The notes: a model not told the origin generated them from the letters alone. Shown: positions 8,084-19,047, counted from the stretch's first letter. The stretch is 47,072 nucleotides of DNA from Deltaproteobacteria bacterium Ga0077550 (GCA_001464385.1 LNFB01000069.1:1-47072); one strand, 5' to 3'. Numbers and translations are program-made.

Positions 8084-9121
8084 CTACGTCGGGCTCTGCA
8101 GCTCCGGATCCGCGCTCGCGTACCAGCGGCTCGCGATGCGCACCGCGTTGGTCGCCGCGCCGAGCCGCAGGTTGTCGCCCGCGATCGTGATGCAGTGGCT
8201 GCGGCCGCTGGCGTCGCGGGCGTCGGCGCGCACGCGACCGGCGAGCGCCCGATCGCGGTGATCGACGCACGAGCGCGCGGACAGGCCCTCGCCGGCGGCG
8301 CCCGGGAGGAACCGGACGAACGGCGCCGACGCGGCGTCCCCGAGCAGCGCCTCGATCTCGGCGACGCTCGCGGCGTCGCGCAGCGTGAACCAGGCGTTCA
8401 TGTAGTGCCCGACGGCGACCGCGACGCGGCAGCACTGCGCCGAGATCGCCAGGGCCTGGTGCTCGAGGATCTTGCGGCTCTCGAACATCAGCTTGCGCTC
8501 CTCGGCCGAGAAGCCGCCGTCGTCGGTCTTGCCGTTGTGGGGCACGGTGTTGCCGGCGTACTTCCCGGCGTCGAAGGGGCGGCCGAGGCGGTCGGCCTCG
8601 GCGTAGCCGCGCTTGGCGTCGGCGAGGAACTCGTCGAGCGGGCCGATGCCAGCGCCGCTGACGGCCTGGTACGTGCTCACGGTCGCGGCCTCGAGCCCGA
8701 AGCGCCGCAGCAGCGGCGCCATCGCCAGCGCGAAGGGGATCGTCGTGCAGTTGGGGTTCGCGACCAGGCGCACCTCGGCGTCGACGCGGTGCGAGTTCAC
8801 GGCCGCGGTCACCAGCGGCACGTTGGGATCGCCGCGATAGGTGTTGCTCTTGTCGACCACGCGGTAGCCGAGCTCGAGCAGGCGCGGCACGTAGCGCGCG
8901 CTGTGGTCGTCGTCGAGGGCGACCAGGGCGAGGTCGCCCCGGGGCGCGTCGGCCTGCTCGAGCGAGGCCGCGCCCCGCACGTCCCACGACTTGCCGCCGT
9001 GCTCGAGCGTCTGGTCACGGCTCGCGAACAGCGACAGCTCGGCGGCGGGCCAGGCCCGCGCCACCAGGTCGATCGACTCGCGGCCCACGAGGCCCGTGGC
9101 TCCGAGGATGCAGATGCGCAT
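8084..9121 (-). CDS. asd: aspartate-semialdehyde dehydrogenase
   Basis: This enzyme catalyses the NADPH-dependent reduction of aspartyl phosphate to aspartate semialdehyde, the branch point to lysine/diaminopimelate, threonine and methionine. The start ATG at 9119-9121 gives MRICILGATGLVGRES with the GATGLVG dinucleotide-binding loop at the extreme N-terminus. The open frame extends upstream but with no family match. The catalytic cysteine is Cys125 in VANPNCTTIPFA. The C-terminal GDNLRLGAATNAVRIA is the conserved binding segment. The length of 345 aa is normal. It is convergent with the SDR gene and divergent from the DUF2071 gene. Confidence 0.95.
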   Translation of the reverse strand: MRICILGATGLVGRESIDLVARAWPAAELSLFASRDQTLEHGGKSWDVRGAASLEQADAPRGDLALVALDDDHSARYVPRLLELGYRVVDKSNTYRGDPNVPLVTAAVNSHRVDAEVRLVANPNCTTIPFALAMAPLLRRFGLEAATVSTYQAVSGAGIGPLDEFLADAKRGYAEADRLGRPFDAGKYAGNTVPHNGKTDDGGFSAEERKLMFESRKILEHQALAISAQCCRVAVAVGHYMNAWFTLRDAASVAEIEALLGDAASAPFVRFLPGAAGEGLSARSCVDHRDRALAGRVRADARDASGRSHCITIAGDNLRLGAATNAVRIASRWYASADPELQSPT

Positions 9122-9188
9122 GGCCGCGTCATAGCACGGCGGCGTCGGGCGGGCCGCGGCGTTCTTGCGCCGCCGCGCAGCGCTGGTC

Positions 9189-9920
9189 ATGCTCGCGTGC
9201 GTGACGCCGTTCCTGACCGCGCGTTGGACCGACCTCGCCCTCGTCACGTGGCGGATCCCCGCCGAGCTGCTGGTGCGGCACCTGCCGCCGGGGCTCGAGC
9301 CCGATCGCCTGCCGGGCGACGACGCCGACGTCGCGTACGTCAGCTTCGTCGCGTTTCGGTTCCTCGACACCAAGCTGAAGGGCATCCCGATCCCCCTGCA
9401 CACCGACTTCCCCGAGGTGAACCTGCGCGCGTACGTGCGCGAGCAGGGCGGGGCGCGTCGCCGCGGCGTGACGTTCATCGCCGAGCTGGTGCCCAAGCCG
9501 GCGATCGCAGTCGTCGCCAACCTGCTCTACCACGAGCACTACCGCGCGGTGCCGATGCACTGCCGCGTCGAGGACGACGGCGACGTCCACCGCATCCACA
9601 TGAGCATCGAGCTCGGTGAGCGCGCCCACGCGCTGACGCTCGAGGGCCGCCGCCAGACCGTGATGCCGGCGACCGACTCGATCGAGCACTTCTTCAAGGA
9701 GCACGAGTGGGGATTCGGTCGCGACGGCGATGGCGCGCTCGTGGTGTATCGGGTCCACCATCCGCAATGGGAGGTGTATCCCACGTCGCTCGACCGCCTC
9801 TCGCTCGCGGTCGACTTCGGCGAGCTCTACGGCGAGCCCTGGGGCGCGCTCGACGGCATCGCGCCATACCACGTCGCGTTCGCCGTGGGCTCGGAGATCG
9901 AGGTCTGGGGCCGCGAGTAG
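9189..9920 (+). CDS. DUF2071 (YqjF-like) family protein
   Basis: The 243-aa product has the family's opening around TARWTDLALVTWRIPAELL, the central SFVAFRFLDTK, and VNLRAYVRE segments, and ends with HVAFAVGSEIEVWGRE. DUF2071 proteins are related to acetoacetate-decarboxylase-like folds and have no established reaction. I prefer the ATG at 9189; an in-frame TTG at 9165 would add eight residues. There is no signal peptide or membrane segment. The gene lies between asd (divergent) and tkt (same strand, 47 bp downstream). Confidence 0.88.
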   Translation: MLACVTPFLTARWTDLALVTWRIPAELLVRHLPPGLEPDRLPGDDADVAYVSFVAFRFLDTKLKGIPIPLHTDFPEVNLRAYVREQGGARRRGVTFIAELVPKPAIAVVANLLYHEHYRAVPMHCRVEDDGDVHRIHMSIELGERAHALTLEGRRQTVMPATDSIEHFFKEHEWGFGRDGDGALVVYRVHHPQWEVYPTSLDRLSLAVDFGELYGEPWGALDGIAPYHVAFAVGSEIEVWGRE

Positions 9921-9967
9921 CGGGTCACCTATTCGGCCGCGGTCATCCGTGATAGCCCGGTCCGGCC

Positions 9968-11989
<2,022 letters not shown>

Positions 11990-12015
11990 GCCCGGAGCGC
12001 GGTCGCTCCCTGTCT

Positions 12016-12034
12016 GGGGAGCGGCCCGCTCCCC
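12016..12034. terminator. hairpin between convergent tkt and STAS genes
   Basis: GGGGAGC (12016-12022) and GCTCCCC (12028-12034) form a perfect 7-bp stem around a GGCCC loop, extendable by further G-C pairs. It lies between the stops of two convergent genes, so it could serve both directions. There is no clear T-tract, which is common in very GC-rich genomes. Confidence 0.5.
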
Positions 12035-12051
12035 GGTCCAAAATGCGTCGC

Positions 12052-12516
12052 TCAGCCCCGGCGCCGCGGATCGCCGCGCTGCTCGATCGACGCCTCGGTC
12101 ACCTGGTCGCGTGCGCGTAGCCAGGCGTCGCCCTGCTCGAGGGTGGCGACCGCGCGGGAGCCCCGATCGCCGATCTCGCCGATCGTCAGCAGGGCGAGCC
12201 CGCGGATGCGCGCGTGCTCGGCTACGTAGGCGCAGCGGCGGCCGACCTTCGCCAGCTTGCCGTGCAGCGTCACCAGCTCGGCGCGACCGAGGATGTCGTA
12301 GTCGTCGACCTCGCGGAGATCGACGAGCACCTCGGTGGGCGCGCCGCGCTGCTCGATCCAGGTCTCGAACGAGCGGCGCAGCTCGGTGCCGAGTCGCTGA
12401 TCGATCTTGCCGCGCATCACGATCGTGAGTCGGCTGCCGGCGCCCGAGAGGTTGACTTCACCCACGCGTCGCAGCGTAGCGACGAACGTCGCGGCCGATT
12501 GGCCACCGCGCCACAC
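12052..12516 (-). CDS. STAS-domain-like protein
   Basis: The 154-aa product has the alternating beta/helix pattern of STAS domains: GSRLTIVMRGKID, then APTEVLVDLREVDDYDILG, then a helix with ELVTLHGKLAKVGRRC. Such proteins act in anti-anti-sigma partner switching or as small signalling adaptors in myxobacteria. The usual phosphorylatable Ser/Thr after the central D is not obvious (YDILGRAEL), so it may be a non-phosphorylated variant. The N-terminal ~17 residues could be spurious, and a GTG at 12463-12465 (137 aa) fits the domain start better. No ribosome site supports either start. Confidence 0.65.
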   Translation of the reverse strand: MWRGGQSAATFVATLRRVGEVNLSGAGSRLTIVMRGKIDQRLGTELRRSFETWIEQRGAPTEVLVDLREVDDYDILGRAELVTLHGKLAKVGRRCAYVAEHARIRGLALLTIGEIGDRGSRAVATLEQGDAWLRARDQVTEASIEQRGDPRRRG

Positions 12517-12613
12517 CGGCGATGAACGGCGATCGCACGCGATGTAGGATCAGGCGTCCGATGGATCGCGCAGCGGAGCCCGTGTGTTGCGGCCGGATGG
12601 CCTGCGAGGAGGC

Positions 12614-14164
12614 TCACTCGAAGGGCCAGCCGAGCCCCGGGTAGCCCTTCGGCGCGTCGTCGGGTTGCTCTGCGTGACACACCGTGCAGTCGTACGGATC
12701 CGCGGGGTAGCGATCGGAGCGCGAGTGGATGAAGTGGATCCGGTAGTCGAGCGCGCCGTCGGGCTCGTTGCCGAGCGCCGCCGAGTGACACGCCGCGAGG
12801 CACGACTCGCGATCACCCATGCCGTGCAGGATGTTGCCCAGCGCAGCCGTCCCGGAATGGCACCCGTTGCAGCCGCCGGTCGTGGGTGCCCACGACGTCT
12901 CCTCGGTGGTGCCGACCTGGATCCGCAGCACGTCTCCGGTGTTCGTCGCCTCGCCGGCGAAGTCGCGCCGCGCCTTGATCGCGACCACGTAGGTGCCGGG
13001 CAGCGCGTCGGCCGGGACATGCAGCACCACCTCGTCGCTGACCGGTGCGTTCCACACGGTGGGATCGAACAGGCCGCCCAGGATCACCGCGAGCGGCGGG
13101 ACGCCAGCGACCACCGCGCTGAAGCCGTGCTCGGCCGCGAACGCGACCGGGACCTCCGGCAGGAAGAAGTCGCCCAGCGGCACCGTGTAGTCGGTGACGC
13201 CGATCGCGTCCGAGGGCCCGCCCATCGCCAGCAGCAGGTTGCCCTCGCGGTGCTTGAGCGCGTAGAAGAGCGTCGGGTTCAGGCCGGCGTCGAAGTACCG
13301 CAGTCCGCTCGCGGTGCCGTGGTCGAGGAAGTCGGCGTACGTGGGCAGCGCGCCGTCGTCGTCGAGGCGGTTGCCGGCGCCGTCGGTGAAGGCGAGCGCG
13401 AAGGTGATCGCCTCGCCCGGCACGTAGAACTGGCCGTTGCCCGGGGGCGTCGCGGCCTCGAGCTCCACGCCGAACCCGTAGCCGACCTCGCCCACCGCGG
13501 CGCTCGACACCGGGATGTCGCGGAGGTGGCACGGGTCGGCGGTCCAGAACACGCGCAGCGCCTTGGTGCCGTGTGGGAGTCGACGGTCGCCGATGCCGGG
13601 GTACTGGGCCTGGCGCAGCTGCACGAGCGCCTGTGCGACGTGGCCGGTCGCGCCGCTGCAGTCATCGACGGCGGCGCAGCCGGACGTGGTCTGGCGCGCC
13701 ACGAACCGCCGCACGAACATGCTGTCGAAGGCCGACCACAGGTTGTCCGTGCCCGAGTTCACGAGGTACGGCAGCGCCGGCAGCGGGTGGCCGTGGGCGT
13801 CCACCGGATACACCACGAACAATCCCGGGTTCTCCATCCACCGCGCATTGCGATAGAATCGCTGGCGGGTGAAGGTGCCCGCGCCGTCGGGCCGCCACTC
13901 CTCGTCGACGAGTTCGACGCCGGTCCAATCGAGGTCCGCGAGGTCGCCGCTGGTCGTCAACGGCGTGATCCCCTGGTCGTCCGGGGTGGCAGCATTCGCC
14001 ACGATGTCGAGCTCGTCGACGTAGCGCTTGTCGTTGCCAACGGCGGCGATCGGGGTGCCGACCCCATCGTCGATCCGCAGCGAGAGCCCGCGAGACCCCG
14101 CCTGGGCCGTCAGCGGCGCGAACACGAGCATTCCCATCGCGACCACGATTGCGCGTCGATCCAT
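12614..14164 (-). CDS. exported three-haem-motif c-type cytochrome (OmcA/MtrC-like)
   Basis: The ATG at 14162-14164 is preceded by AGGAG at 9 nt spacing and encodes a signal peptide with an AQAG cleavage region. The 516-aa protein is mostly beta-rich extracytoplasmic sequence. Three haem-binding motifs cluster at the C-terminus: CNGCH (~432), CLAACH (~455, the unusual CX3CH spacing) and CTVCH (~493), with the histidine-rich IHFIHS between them. This resembles the pentahaem/decahaem domains of OmcA/MtrC-family surface cytochromes but with far fewer haems. Two pairs of non-haem cysteines occur mid-protein. Likely a periplasmic or surface redox protein with unknown partner. Confidence 0.8.
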   Translation of the reverse strand: MDRRAIVVAMGMLVFAPLTAQAGSRGLSLRIDDGVGTPIAAVGNDKRYVDELDIVANAATPDDQGITPLTTSGDLADLDWTGVELVDEEWRPDGAGTFTRQRFYRNARWMENPGLFVVYPVDAHGHPLPALPYLVNSGTDNLWSAFDSMFVRRFVARQTTSGCAAVDDCSGATGHVAQALVQLRQAQYPGIGDRRLPHGTKALRVFWTADPCHLRDIPVSSAAVGEVGYGFGVELEAATPPGNGQFYVPGEAITFALAFTDGAGNRLDDDGALPTYADFLDHGTASGLRYFDAGLNPTLFYALKHREGNLLLAMGGPSDAIGVTDYTVPLGDFFLPEVPVAFAAEHGFSAVVAGVPPLAVILGGLFDPTVWNAPVSDEVVLHVPADALPGTYVVAIKARRDFAGEATNTGDVLRIQVGTTEETSWAPTTGGCNGCHSGTAALGNILHGMGDRESCLAACHSAALGNEPDGALDYRIHFIHSRSDRYPADPYDCTVCHAEQPDDAPKGYPGLGWPFE

Positions 14165-14292
14165 GACCCCGTTCTCCTGGCAATCGGCCGCCGGGCCCGC
14201 GCGGAGTTGCGCGGGAGGCCCAGATTCGGCCGTCTTGGAGATCAGGATGATTCGGAAACCCGAGACGCGCATATTGGTGCTCGGGCGTACCA

Positions 14293-15507
14293 CTATCGCG
14301 CTGCGGTGGCCGTTCGATCGGAATGTGCACAGTTTCGCTGCTCCAACGCCGCGGCGACGCGATCGATCGTGCGATCGCATTCGTCGAGGGTGACGCAGGC
14401 GTGGGGGCCGATGCGAAGGATGCGAGCGCCCCGCGCATCGACGTCGATGCCGTCGGCCGCGAGCGCAGCGACCATCGCGGGCGCATCGTCGATTTCGAGG
14501 GCGAGCGTACCGGCGCGACGCAGTGGATCGCGCGGCGAGTGCAGCGGCAGTCCGTGCTCCATCGCGCGGGCGTGCAGTCGCGCGAGCAGGCGTTGGTTGC
14601 GGGCGAACAGGCGCGCGACGCCCTGCTCGAGCACGAAGCGGATCCCCGCGCGCGCGGTGTAGACCGGCTCGATCGCCGGCGTGCCCTGCTGATGGCGACG
14701 CGCGCCCGGGGCGGGCACGAAGTCGGGGGCGAACGCGGTGAACCGCGCGTCGCCGAGCCAACCGGGGTACGCGACCGGCAGGCGATCGAGGAGCGCGGGA
14801 TGGATGTGCAGGAACGCCAGGCCCGTGCCGCCGCCGCCGAGCCACTTCACGGTGCCGCCGACGAGCACGCACGGCGGGAGCGCCGAGAGATCGAGGGGCA
14901 CGAGGCCGACGGCCGCGGTGGCGTCGAGGATCGCGATCGCCCCAGCGGCGTTCGCCGCCTCGAGCAAGGGGCGCACGTCGAGCAGCGCGCCGCGGTTCGA
15001 CGCCACGACGGGCGCGGTGATGCACGCGACGTCGTCGTCGAGGTGCGCGGCGAGTCGGTGGGCGTCGAGGTGCCCGTCGGGCGCGTCCACCACGTCGATC
15101 GTGAAGCCGCGGCGCGCCTGCGCGGCGACCATGTAGCCGATCGACGGGAACTGCAGGGCGCTGGCGACGATCCGTCGGCGGCCCGCCGTCCCCGACGCAG
15201 GCGCCTCGAGGGCGGCGAGCATCGAGGCGTGGCAGCCGCTGGTGCTCTCGCGCAGCGCGACCGATCCCGGCGGCGCACCCAGCAGCCGCTCGACGAGGCC
15301 GTACATCTCCTCGAGGCGCTCGAACCACGCGCCGAGCTGGTGTGGCCGTCGCCGGAGGCTGTCGCGGTAGTCGTCGAGATCGTCGAACATCGCCGCGGGA
15401 CACGGGCCGAAGCTGTGCGTGACCATGCACGCGCGGCCCTGCAGCGAGGGGAAGCTCGGGCGCGCAGCCGCGAACGCGGCGTCGTCGCTGTCGCTCAGCG
15501 GAAGCAC
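14293..15507 (-). CDS. class V aminotransferase-fold PLP enzyme (kynureninase/cysteine-desulfurase-like)
   Basis: The product follows the fold-type I class V pattern: ESTSGCHASMLAAL, then HLDDDVACITAPVVASNRGA, AIAILDATAAVGLVPLDLS (PLP-phosphate/Asp region), and GGTVKWLGGGGTGLAFLH, where the Lys is the probable Schiff-base lysine. The start is a GTG at 15505-15507 that overlaps the stop of the upstream prenyltransferase-oxidase gene by 13 nt, giving 404 aa and implying translational coupling. The C-terminus lacks a cysteine-desulfurase active-site loop that I can recognise, and kynureninase-like C-C or C-N bond chemistry is plausible. Partnering with a possible tryptophan-modifying enzyme makes a kynureninase or lyase role attractive, but this is inference. 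Confidence 0.8.
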   Translation of the reverse strand: MLPLSDSDDAAFAAARPSFPSLQGRACMVTHSFGPCPAAMFDDLDDYRDSLRRRPHQLGAWFERLEEMYGLVERLLGAPPGSVALRESTSGCHASMLAALEAPASGTAGRRRIVASALQFPSIGYMVAAQARRGFTIDVVDAPDGHLDAHRLAAHLDDDVACITAPVVASNRGALLDVRPLLEAANAAGAIAILDATAAVGLVPLDLSALPPCVLVGGTVKWLGGGGTGLAFLHIHPALLDRLPVAYPGWLGDARFTAFAPDFVPAPGARRHQQGTPAIEPVYTARAGIRFVLEQGVARLFARNQRLLARLHARAMEHGLPLHSPRDPLRRAGTLALEIDDAPAMVAALAADGIDVDARGARILRIGPHACVTLDECDRTIDRVAAALEQRNCAHSDRTATAAR

Positions 15508-17312
15508 AGCGCGTACATCTCGTCGAAGTACGTCCAGCCGGCGGCGAAGACCCGCCGGCCGCCGCGCCACGCCGCCGCGCGGTGGGGCACCGGCACCAGC
15601 TCGGCGAGCACCGCCGACTCGTGGGCATGGTCGACCTCGAGCGCCTCGTGCAGCGTGAGCCACTCGAGCGAGGTGTCGCCGAGCTCCTGCTGGCGGCGGA
15701 ACTGCGCGCCGACGAACAGGTCGACCTGCTTGCCGAGCAGCTCGATGACGATCGCCGCGCCGACGCCGACCCACGGATCGGGATCTCCGTAGATGTCCTC
15801 GAGGCTCGCGGCGAGGCGCTCGCCCGGGAGCGCGGCGCCCTCGGGCAGCTCTGCGGGGCGCCACCGACCGAGCGCGTCGAGCAGGTGGAGGAACAGCCGC
15901 CGGTGGGTGCGCTCGAGCTCGCCGAGGCCGAGCTCCTCGTAGAGCTGCTCGGACAGGATGCAGCGGACCTGCTCGTGCTCGACACCGGCGATGACCTTGG
16001 CGAGGCGGCGGGGGAAGTCCTTCGAGATCCCGACGTAGGCGTTGCTGAACAGCAGCCACATGTGCCCGTGGTCGACCGGCTCGCGCGCCATGCGGGCGAA
16101 GAACGGATGCAGCGAGATCGGCTCGGCCTCGTAGGCGTCGACCATGCGCACCACCGGGCTCGGCCCGACGGCGAAGTGCTCGCCGGTGACCTCCGCCGGG
16201 CGGGCCGAGTAGCACTCGGCCGAGAGGTAGCAGGTCGCGCGGCTCCGGCCGTGCTGCGAGCGCAGCGAGAGGTAGCTCGTCAGCCCGACGCCGTCCTCGA
16301 GGCGACGCTGTCGGACGGCCTCGACCGCGGCGCGATGCAGCGCGGCGGTGGCGGGATCGAACATCCGCGCCACACGCTCGCACGCCTGCAGGTCGTGATC
16401 GACGTGCGATCGGATCGGGACGTGGAGCGTGACCGCGCGGGCGCACGCGCCGTCACCGACGAAGGAGAGGCAGCTGCCGGGGCTCACGCCGGCCCGCGGG
16501 ACGCGCTCCGATGCGAGGACCTCGAACTCACCGTTCGCTGGCCGGTCGGCCGTCGCCGCGCGATAGAACGCGATGATCTCGTCGGGCTCGCTGTTGGGGG
16601 AGGTCGCCGCCACCTGGCGCAGCACCTCGAGGGTGGGATCGTGGTGCTGCAGGTAGACCTTCGTGCGCGCCTCGGTCGAGGCCGTCAGATCGAGCGAGAC
16701 GTAGAGGATCTCGTCGAGCTCGGGGCCGCGGGGCATCGCGCTCGCGACCGTGGGCCACGCGCGTCGACTGCCGAGTCGATCGAGCGCGTCCTCGATCAAC
16801 GCGGCGGCGTGCCGTCGGCCGCGGACCTGCGGGTTGAAGTACGCCTTCAGCTCGGGGTCCGCGCTGAGCGGCCACAGGCGCGCGGCGTGCCACAGCACGA
16901 AGCTGCCGCTCGGATCCGGCGGGAGGAACAGATCGGCCACCGCCGCGAAGCGCGTCGGCGAGGCACCGAAGTCGTCCACCAGGCGACGCTGGGTCGTGAG
17001 CGCGGCGGCCAGCTTGGTTCGCAGGTCGCCGCGGTTGCCCTGGCTCTCCCACAACACGCGCAGCTCCGGGTGCTTGGCATCCAACACCAGTGAGAACTCG
17101 AAGGGGCTGTGGTCGTCGCTGATGTTGCTCGACCATGGTGCGCGGGCGGTCATCGGTCGATCGGCCAACGGGCCGAAGAGGTCGCGCAGCCTCGCCGTCA
17201 TGCCTTCGGCGGCGCCTTCGGGCAGCGCCAGGCCGGCGGCCAATCGGCCGAGGAGGAACTCGGCATGCGCGCCGAAGGTGCGGACCGCACTCGCGACATT
17301 GAGTCTCGTCAT
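15495..17312 (-). CDS. fusion of DMATS/ABBA-type prenyltransferase and haem-oxygenase-like diiron oxidase (HDO)
   Basis: The start chosen is the ATG at 17310-17312 (605 aa). Residues ~15-375 resemble bacterial tryptophan-dimethylallyltransferase-family enzymes. A SDDHSPFEFSLVLD segment begins near residue 65, then TKVYLQHH near 217 and RATCYLSAECYSARP near 358, at the spacing of the KxYF-type strands of ABBA barrels. Residues ~395-605 are helical and carry HDO signatures: VEHEQVR, YEELGLGELERTHRRLF (E and H ligands), IELLGKQ, and LTLHEALEVDHAHES. HDO enzymes (UndA, SznF, BesC, AetD, CADD) use O2 and two irons for C-C cleavage or N-oxygenation. I know of no described protein with this fusion. 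The downstream PLP gene overlaps it. Confidence 0.72.
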   Translation of the reverse strand: MTRLNVASAVRTFGAHAEFLLGRLAAGLALPEGAAEGMTARLRDLFGPLADRPMTARAPWSSNISDDHSPFEFSLVLDAKHPELRVLWESQGNRGDLRTKLAAALTTQRRLVDDFGASPTRFAAVADLFLPPDPSGSFVLWHAARLWPLSADPELKAYFNPQVRGRRHAAALIEDALDRLGSRRAWPTVASAMPRGPELDEILYVSLDLTASTEARTKVYLQHHDPTLEVLRQVAATSPNSEPDEIIAFYRAATADRPANGEFEVLASERVPRAGVSPGSCLSFVGDGACARAVTLHVPIRSHVDHDLQACERVARMFDPATAALHRAAVEAVRQRRLEDGVGLTSYLSLRSQHGRSRATCYLSAECYSARPAEVTGEHFAVGPSPVVRMVDAYEAEPISLHPFFARMAREPVDHGHMWLLFSNAYVGISKDFPRRLAKVIAGVEHEQVRCILSEQLYEELGLGELERTHRRLFLHLLDALGRWRPAELPEGAALPGERLAASLEDIYGDPDPWVGVGAAIVIELLGKQVDLFVGAQFRRQQELGDTSLEWLTLHEALEVDHAHESAVLAELVPVPHRAAAWRGGRRVFAAGWTYFDEMYALCFR

Positions 17313-17617
17313 GACCACCGTCCATCCGATCGCGCGTCTCGGCAGCACTGGCCGACGCGCAACTCTTCAATCTACGAGATGACTACGCGATGGGCCCGTG
17401 GAATTCGACGGGCTCGAAGCGATGTCCGAATGGTCAGGACGAATGGTGGGCGGTCGTCCCACGATGTTCGCGACGACTCGCGATCGAAGTGACGCGTGCG
17501 GCCGTTCGGTCGCGCATCGGAATTCGACGACCATTCCTTTCGCAATCCGCGAAGACCAGCTAGGTTCGCTTCGTCGCTCGCGCGTCGGTGCGCGACGGTC
17601 CCCGGAGGTTGGTCCTG
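17313..17617. other. 305-bp divergent intergenic region
   Basis: This lies between the divergent prenyltransferase-HDO fusion and the FIST gene. It is lower in GC than its surroundings (for example 17360-17420 and 17515-17570) and contains no credible ORF. It presumably holds both promoters, but I see no clear -35/-10 pair. The GGAGG at 17604-17608 is the FIST ribosome site. Confidence 0.5.
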
Positions 17618-18841
17618 ATGTCGCTCGTCACTGGTGTCGGCGTTTCCGCCGAGCGAGACCTCAATGCTGCGATCGCGGCCGCTGCGGCCGAAGCACGCTC
17701 GCAGTGCCCCGACGCCGTGCTGGTGCTGGGCTTCGTCACCCACAACCACGGAGCGGCCGGCCTCGGCGAGGCGGCGGGGATACTGGCGTCGGCGTTCCCC
17801 GGGGCGCAGACGGCGGGCGGTCAGGTCAACGGCATCACGTACGACCACGAGCGCTACGACGCGGTGTTCGCCAACCGCTTCGCGGTCGCGGTGGTCGCGT
17901 TCGGCGGCGCGGGCGTGCGCGGTGCGATCGCGCTGCAGGCCAGCGCCGGCACGTCGCCGCGAAGCAGCGGCAGCGCGCTGGCCCGCGACGCGATCGAGCG
18001 GCTCGGCACCACACCGGTCGGTGGCATCTTCCTCGGCATCGGGCTGTCGCAGGTGCCGCCCGTCGACCAGCAGATCGTCGACGGCATCCGCGACGTCGCC
18101 CCGCGGCTCCGCATCACCGGCTCGGGGCTGTGCGGCGGGATGCAGCTCGACGGGTCGTACGACCCCGGCGTCGCGTTCCTCGGCCGCGAGGTGGTCGAGC
18201 GCGGGGTCTTGCTCGCGGTGCTCGGCGGCGAGGTGCGCCTGGGCTTCTCGGCGGCCAACGGCATGCGTCCGGTGGGGCCCGGCGCGTTCGTCACCAAGGT
18301 CGACGGGGCCGAGATCGTCGAGCTCAACGGACGGCCCGCGAAGGACGTGACGCTCGATCTGCTCGCGCCCGACTCGCCGGATCTGCGCGCGCTGTTCGAG
18401 AAGAACCCGCAGGTCATGGCCATCGAGCGCGGCATCACGTTCGCGGCGCCCGATCTCGAGGGTGACTTCTACTGGTGTCACAGCCCCGCGATGTTCACCC
18501 CGCGCGGCGGTGTGTTCGACGCGTTCGGCCCCCGCGTCGGCATGGGCCTCGCGGTGACGCGCATCGATCCCGAGAGCTGCATGAGCGCGGTCGCCGAGGC
18601 GGCGGGGATGCTGCAGCAAGACGCAGGCACGGAGGAGTTCGAGCTGACGCTGGCGTTCTCGTGCTCGCTCCGCGGCTTCACGCTCGGGGCCGACGAAGAC
18701 GGTGAGCTGCGCAAGCACGTGAAGTCCCGCCGGCACATCGGCATCGTCGCCAACGGAGAGGTCGGCTGCTATCGCCACGGCCGACCGATGTTCACCGGCT
18801 GGGTGTTCGCCCTGCTCGGGGCGGCGACGGAGTCTTCGTGA
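17618..18841 (+). CDS. FIST N/C-domain sensory protein
   Basis: The ATG at 17618 has GGAGG 9 nt upstream and encodes 407 aa. The N-terminal half (VLVLGFVTHNHG, PGAQTAGGQVNGITYDHERYDA) matches the FIST N domain. The C-terminal half, around RRHIGIVANGEVGCYRHGRP and FTGWVFALLG, matches FIST C. FIST domains are thought to bind small ligands such as amino acids and usually feed signal transduction, but here no kinase or cyclase is fused. Its divergent placement from a putative natural-product pair suggests it could sense substrate or product. The stop overlaps the next start by one base. Confidence 0.85.
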   Translation: MSLVTGVGVSAERDLNAAIAAAAAEARSQCPDAVLVLGFVTHNHGAAGLGEAAGILASAFPGAQTAGGQVNGITYDHERYDAVFANRFAVAVVAFGGAGVRGAIALQASAGTSPRSSGSALARDAIERLGTTPVGGIFLGIGLSQVPPVDQQIVDGIRDVAPRLRITGSGLCGGMQLDGSYDPGVAFLGREVVERGVLLAVLGGEVRLGFSAANGMRPVGPGAFVTKVDGAEIVELNGRPAKDVTLDLLAPDSPDLRALFEKNPQVMAIERGITFAAPDLEGDFYWCHSPAMFTPRGGVFDAFGPRVGMGLAVTRIDPESCMSAVAEAAGMLQQDAGTEEFELTLAFSCSLRGFTLGADEDGELRKHVKSRRHIGIVANGEVGCYRHGRPMFTGWVFALLGAATESS

Positions 18842-19047
18842 TGGGCGCACGCGTCTCACGACTCGTCGATCGGATCCGCGAGGAGAAGGGCCCCTTCTTC
18901 GTCGCGCGGGTATGTCTACGCGTGAACTGCCGCATCGACGACAAGGCCCCCGACACCCCCGAGGCAGAGCGGGCGATTGTCGACGCCTGCCGCGAACTGG
19001 GCTACGACCTGGCGATGGTCGAGTTCGGCGCGTCGTCGGGGCATTAG
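18841..19047 (+). CDS. 68-aa small protein coupled to FIST gene
   Basis: The ATG at 18841 shares its A with the TGA of the FIST gene, a tight coupling. The product is basic at the N-terminus (ARVSRLVDRIREEKGP) with a middle CLRVNCRIDD segment holding two cysteines, then a helical ERAIVDACRELGYDLAM segment. It has no signal peptide and no domain that I recognise. A 19-bp hairpin begins on its last base, so the FIST gene and this gene form a closed two-gene unit. It is probably a partner or effector of the FIST protein. Confidence 0.6.
   Translation: MGARVSRLVDRIREEKGPFFVARVCLRVNCRIDDKAPDTPEAERAIVDACRELGYDLAMVEFGASSGH

Noticed and set aside
12614..15985. A 1123-codon open minus-strand frame spanning the cytochrome and beyond
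   Set aside because: Only the part up to 14164 has signal peptide, ribosome site and haem motifs. The upstream part is an Arg/Ala/Ser-rich shadow of the PLP and prenyltransferase-oxidase genes.
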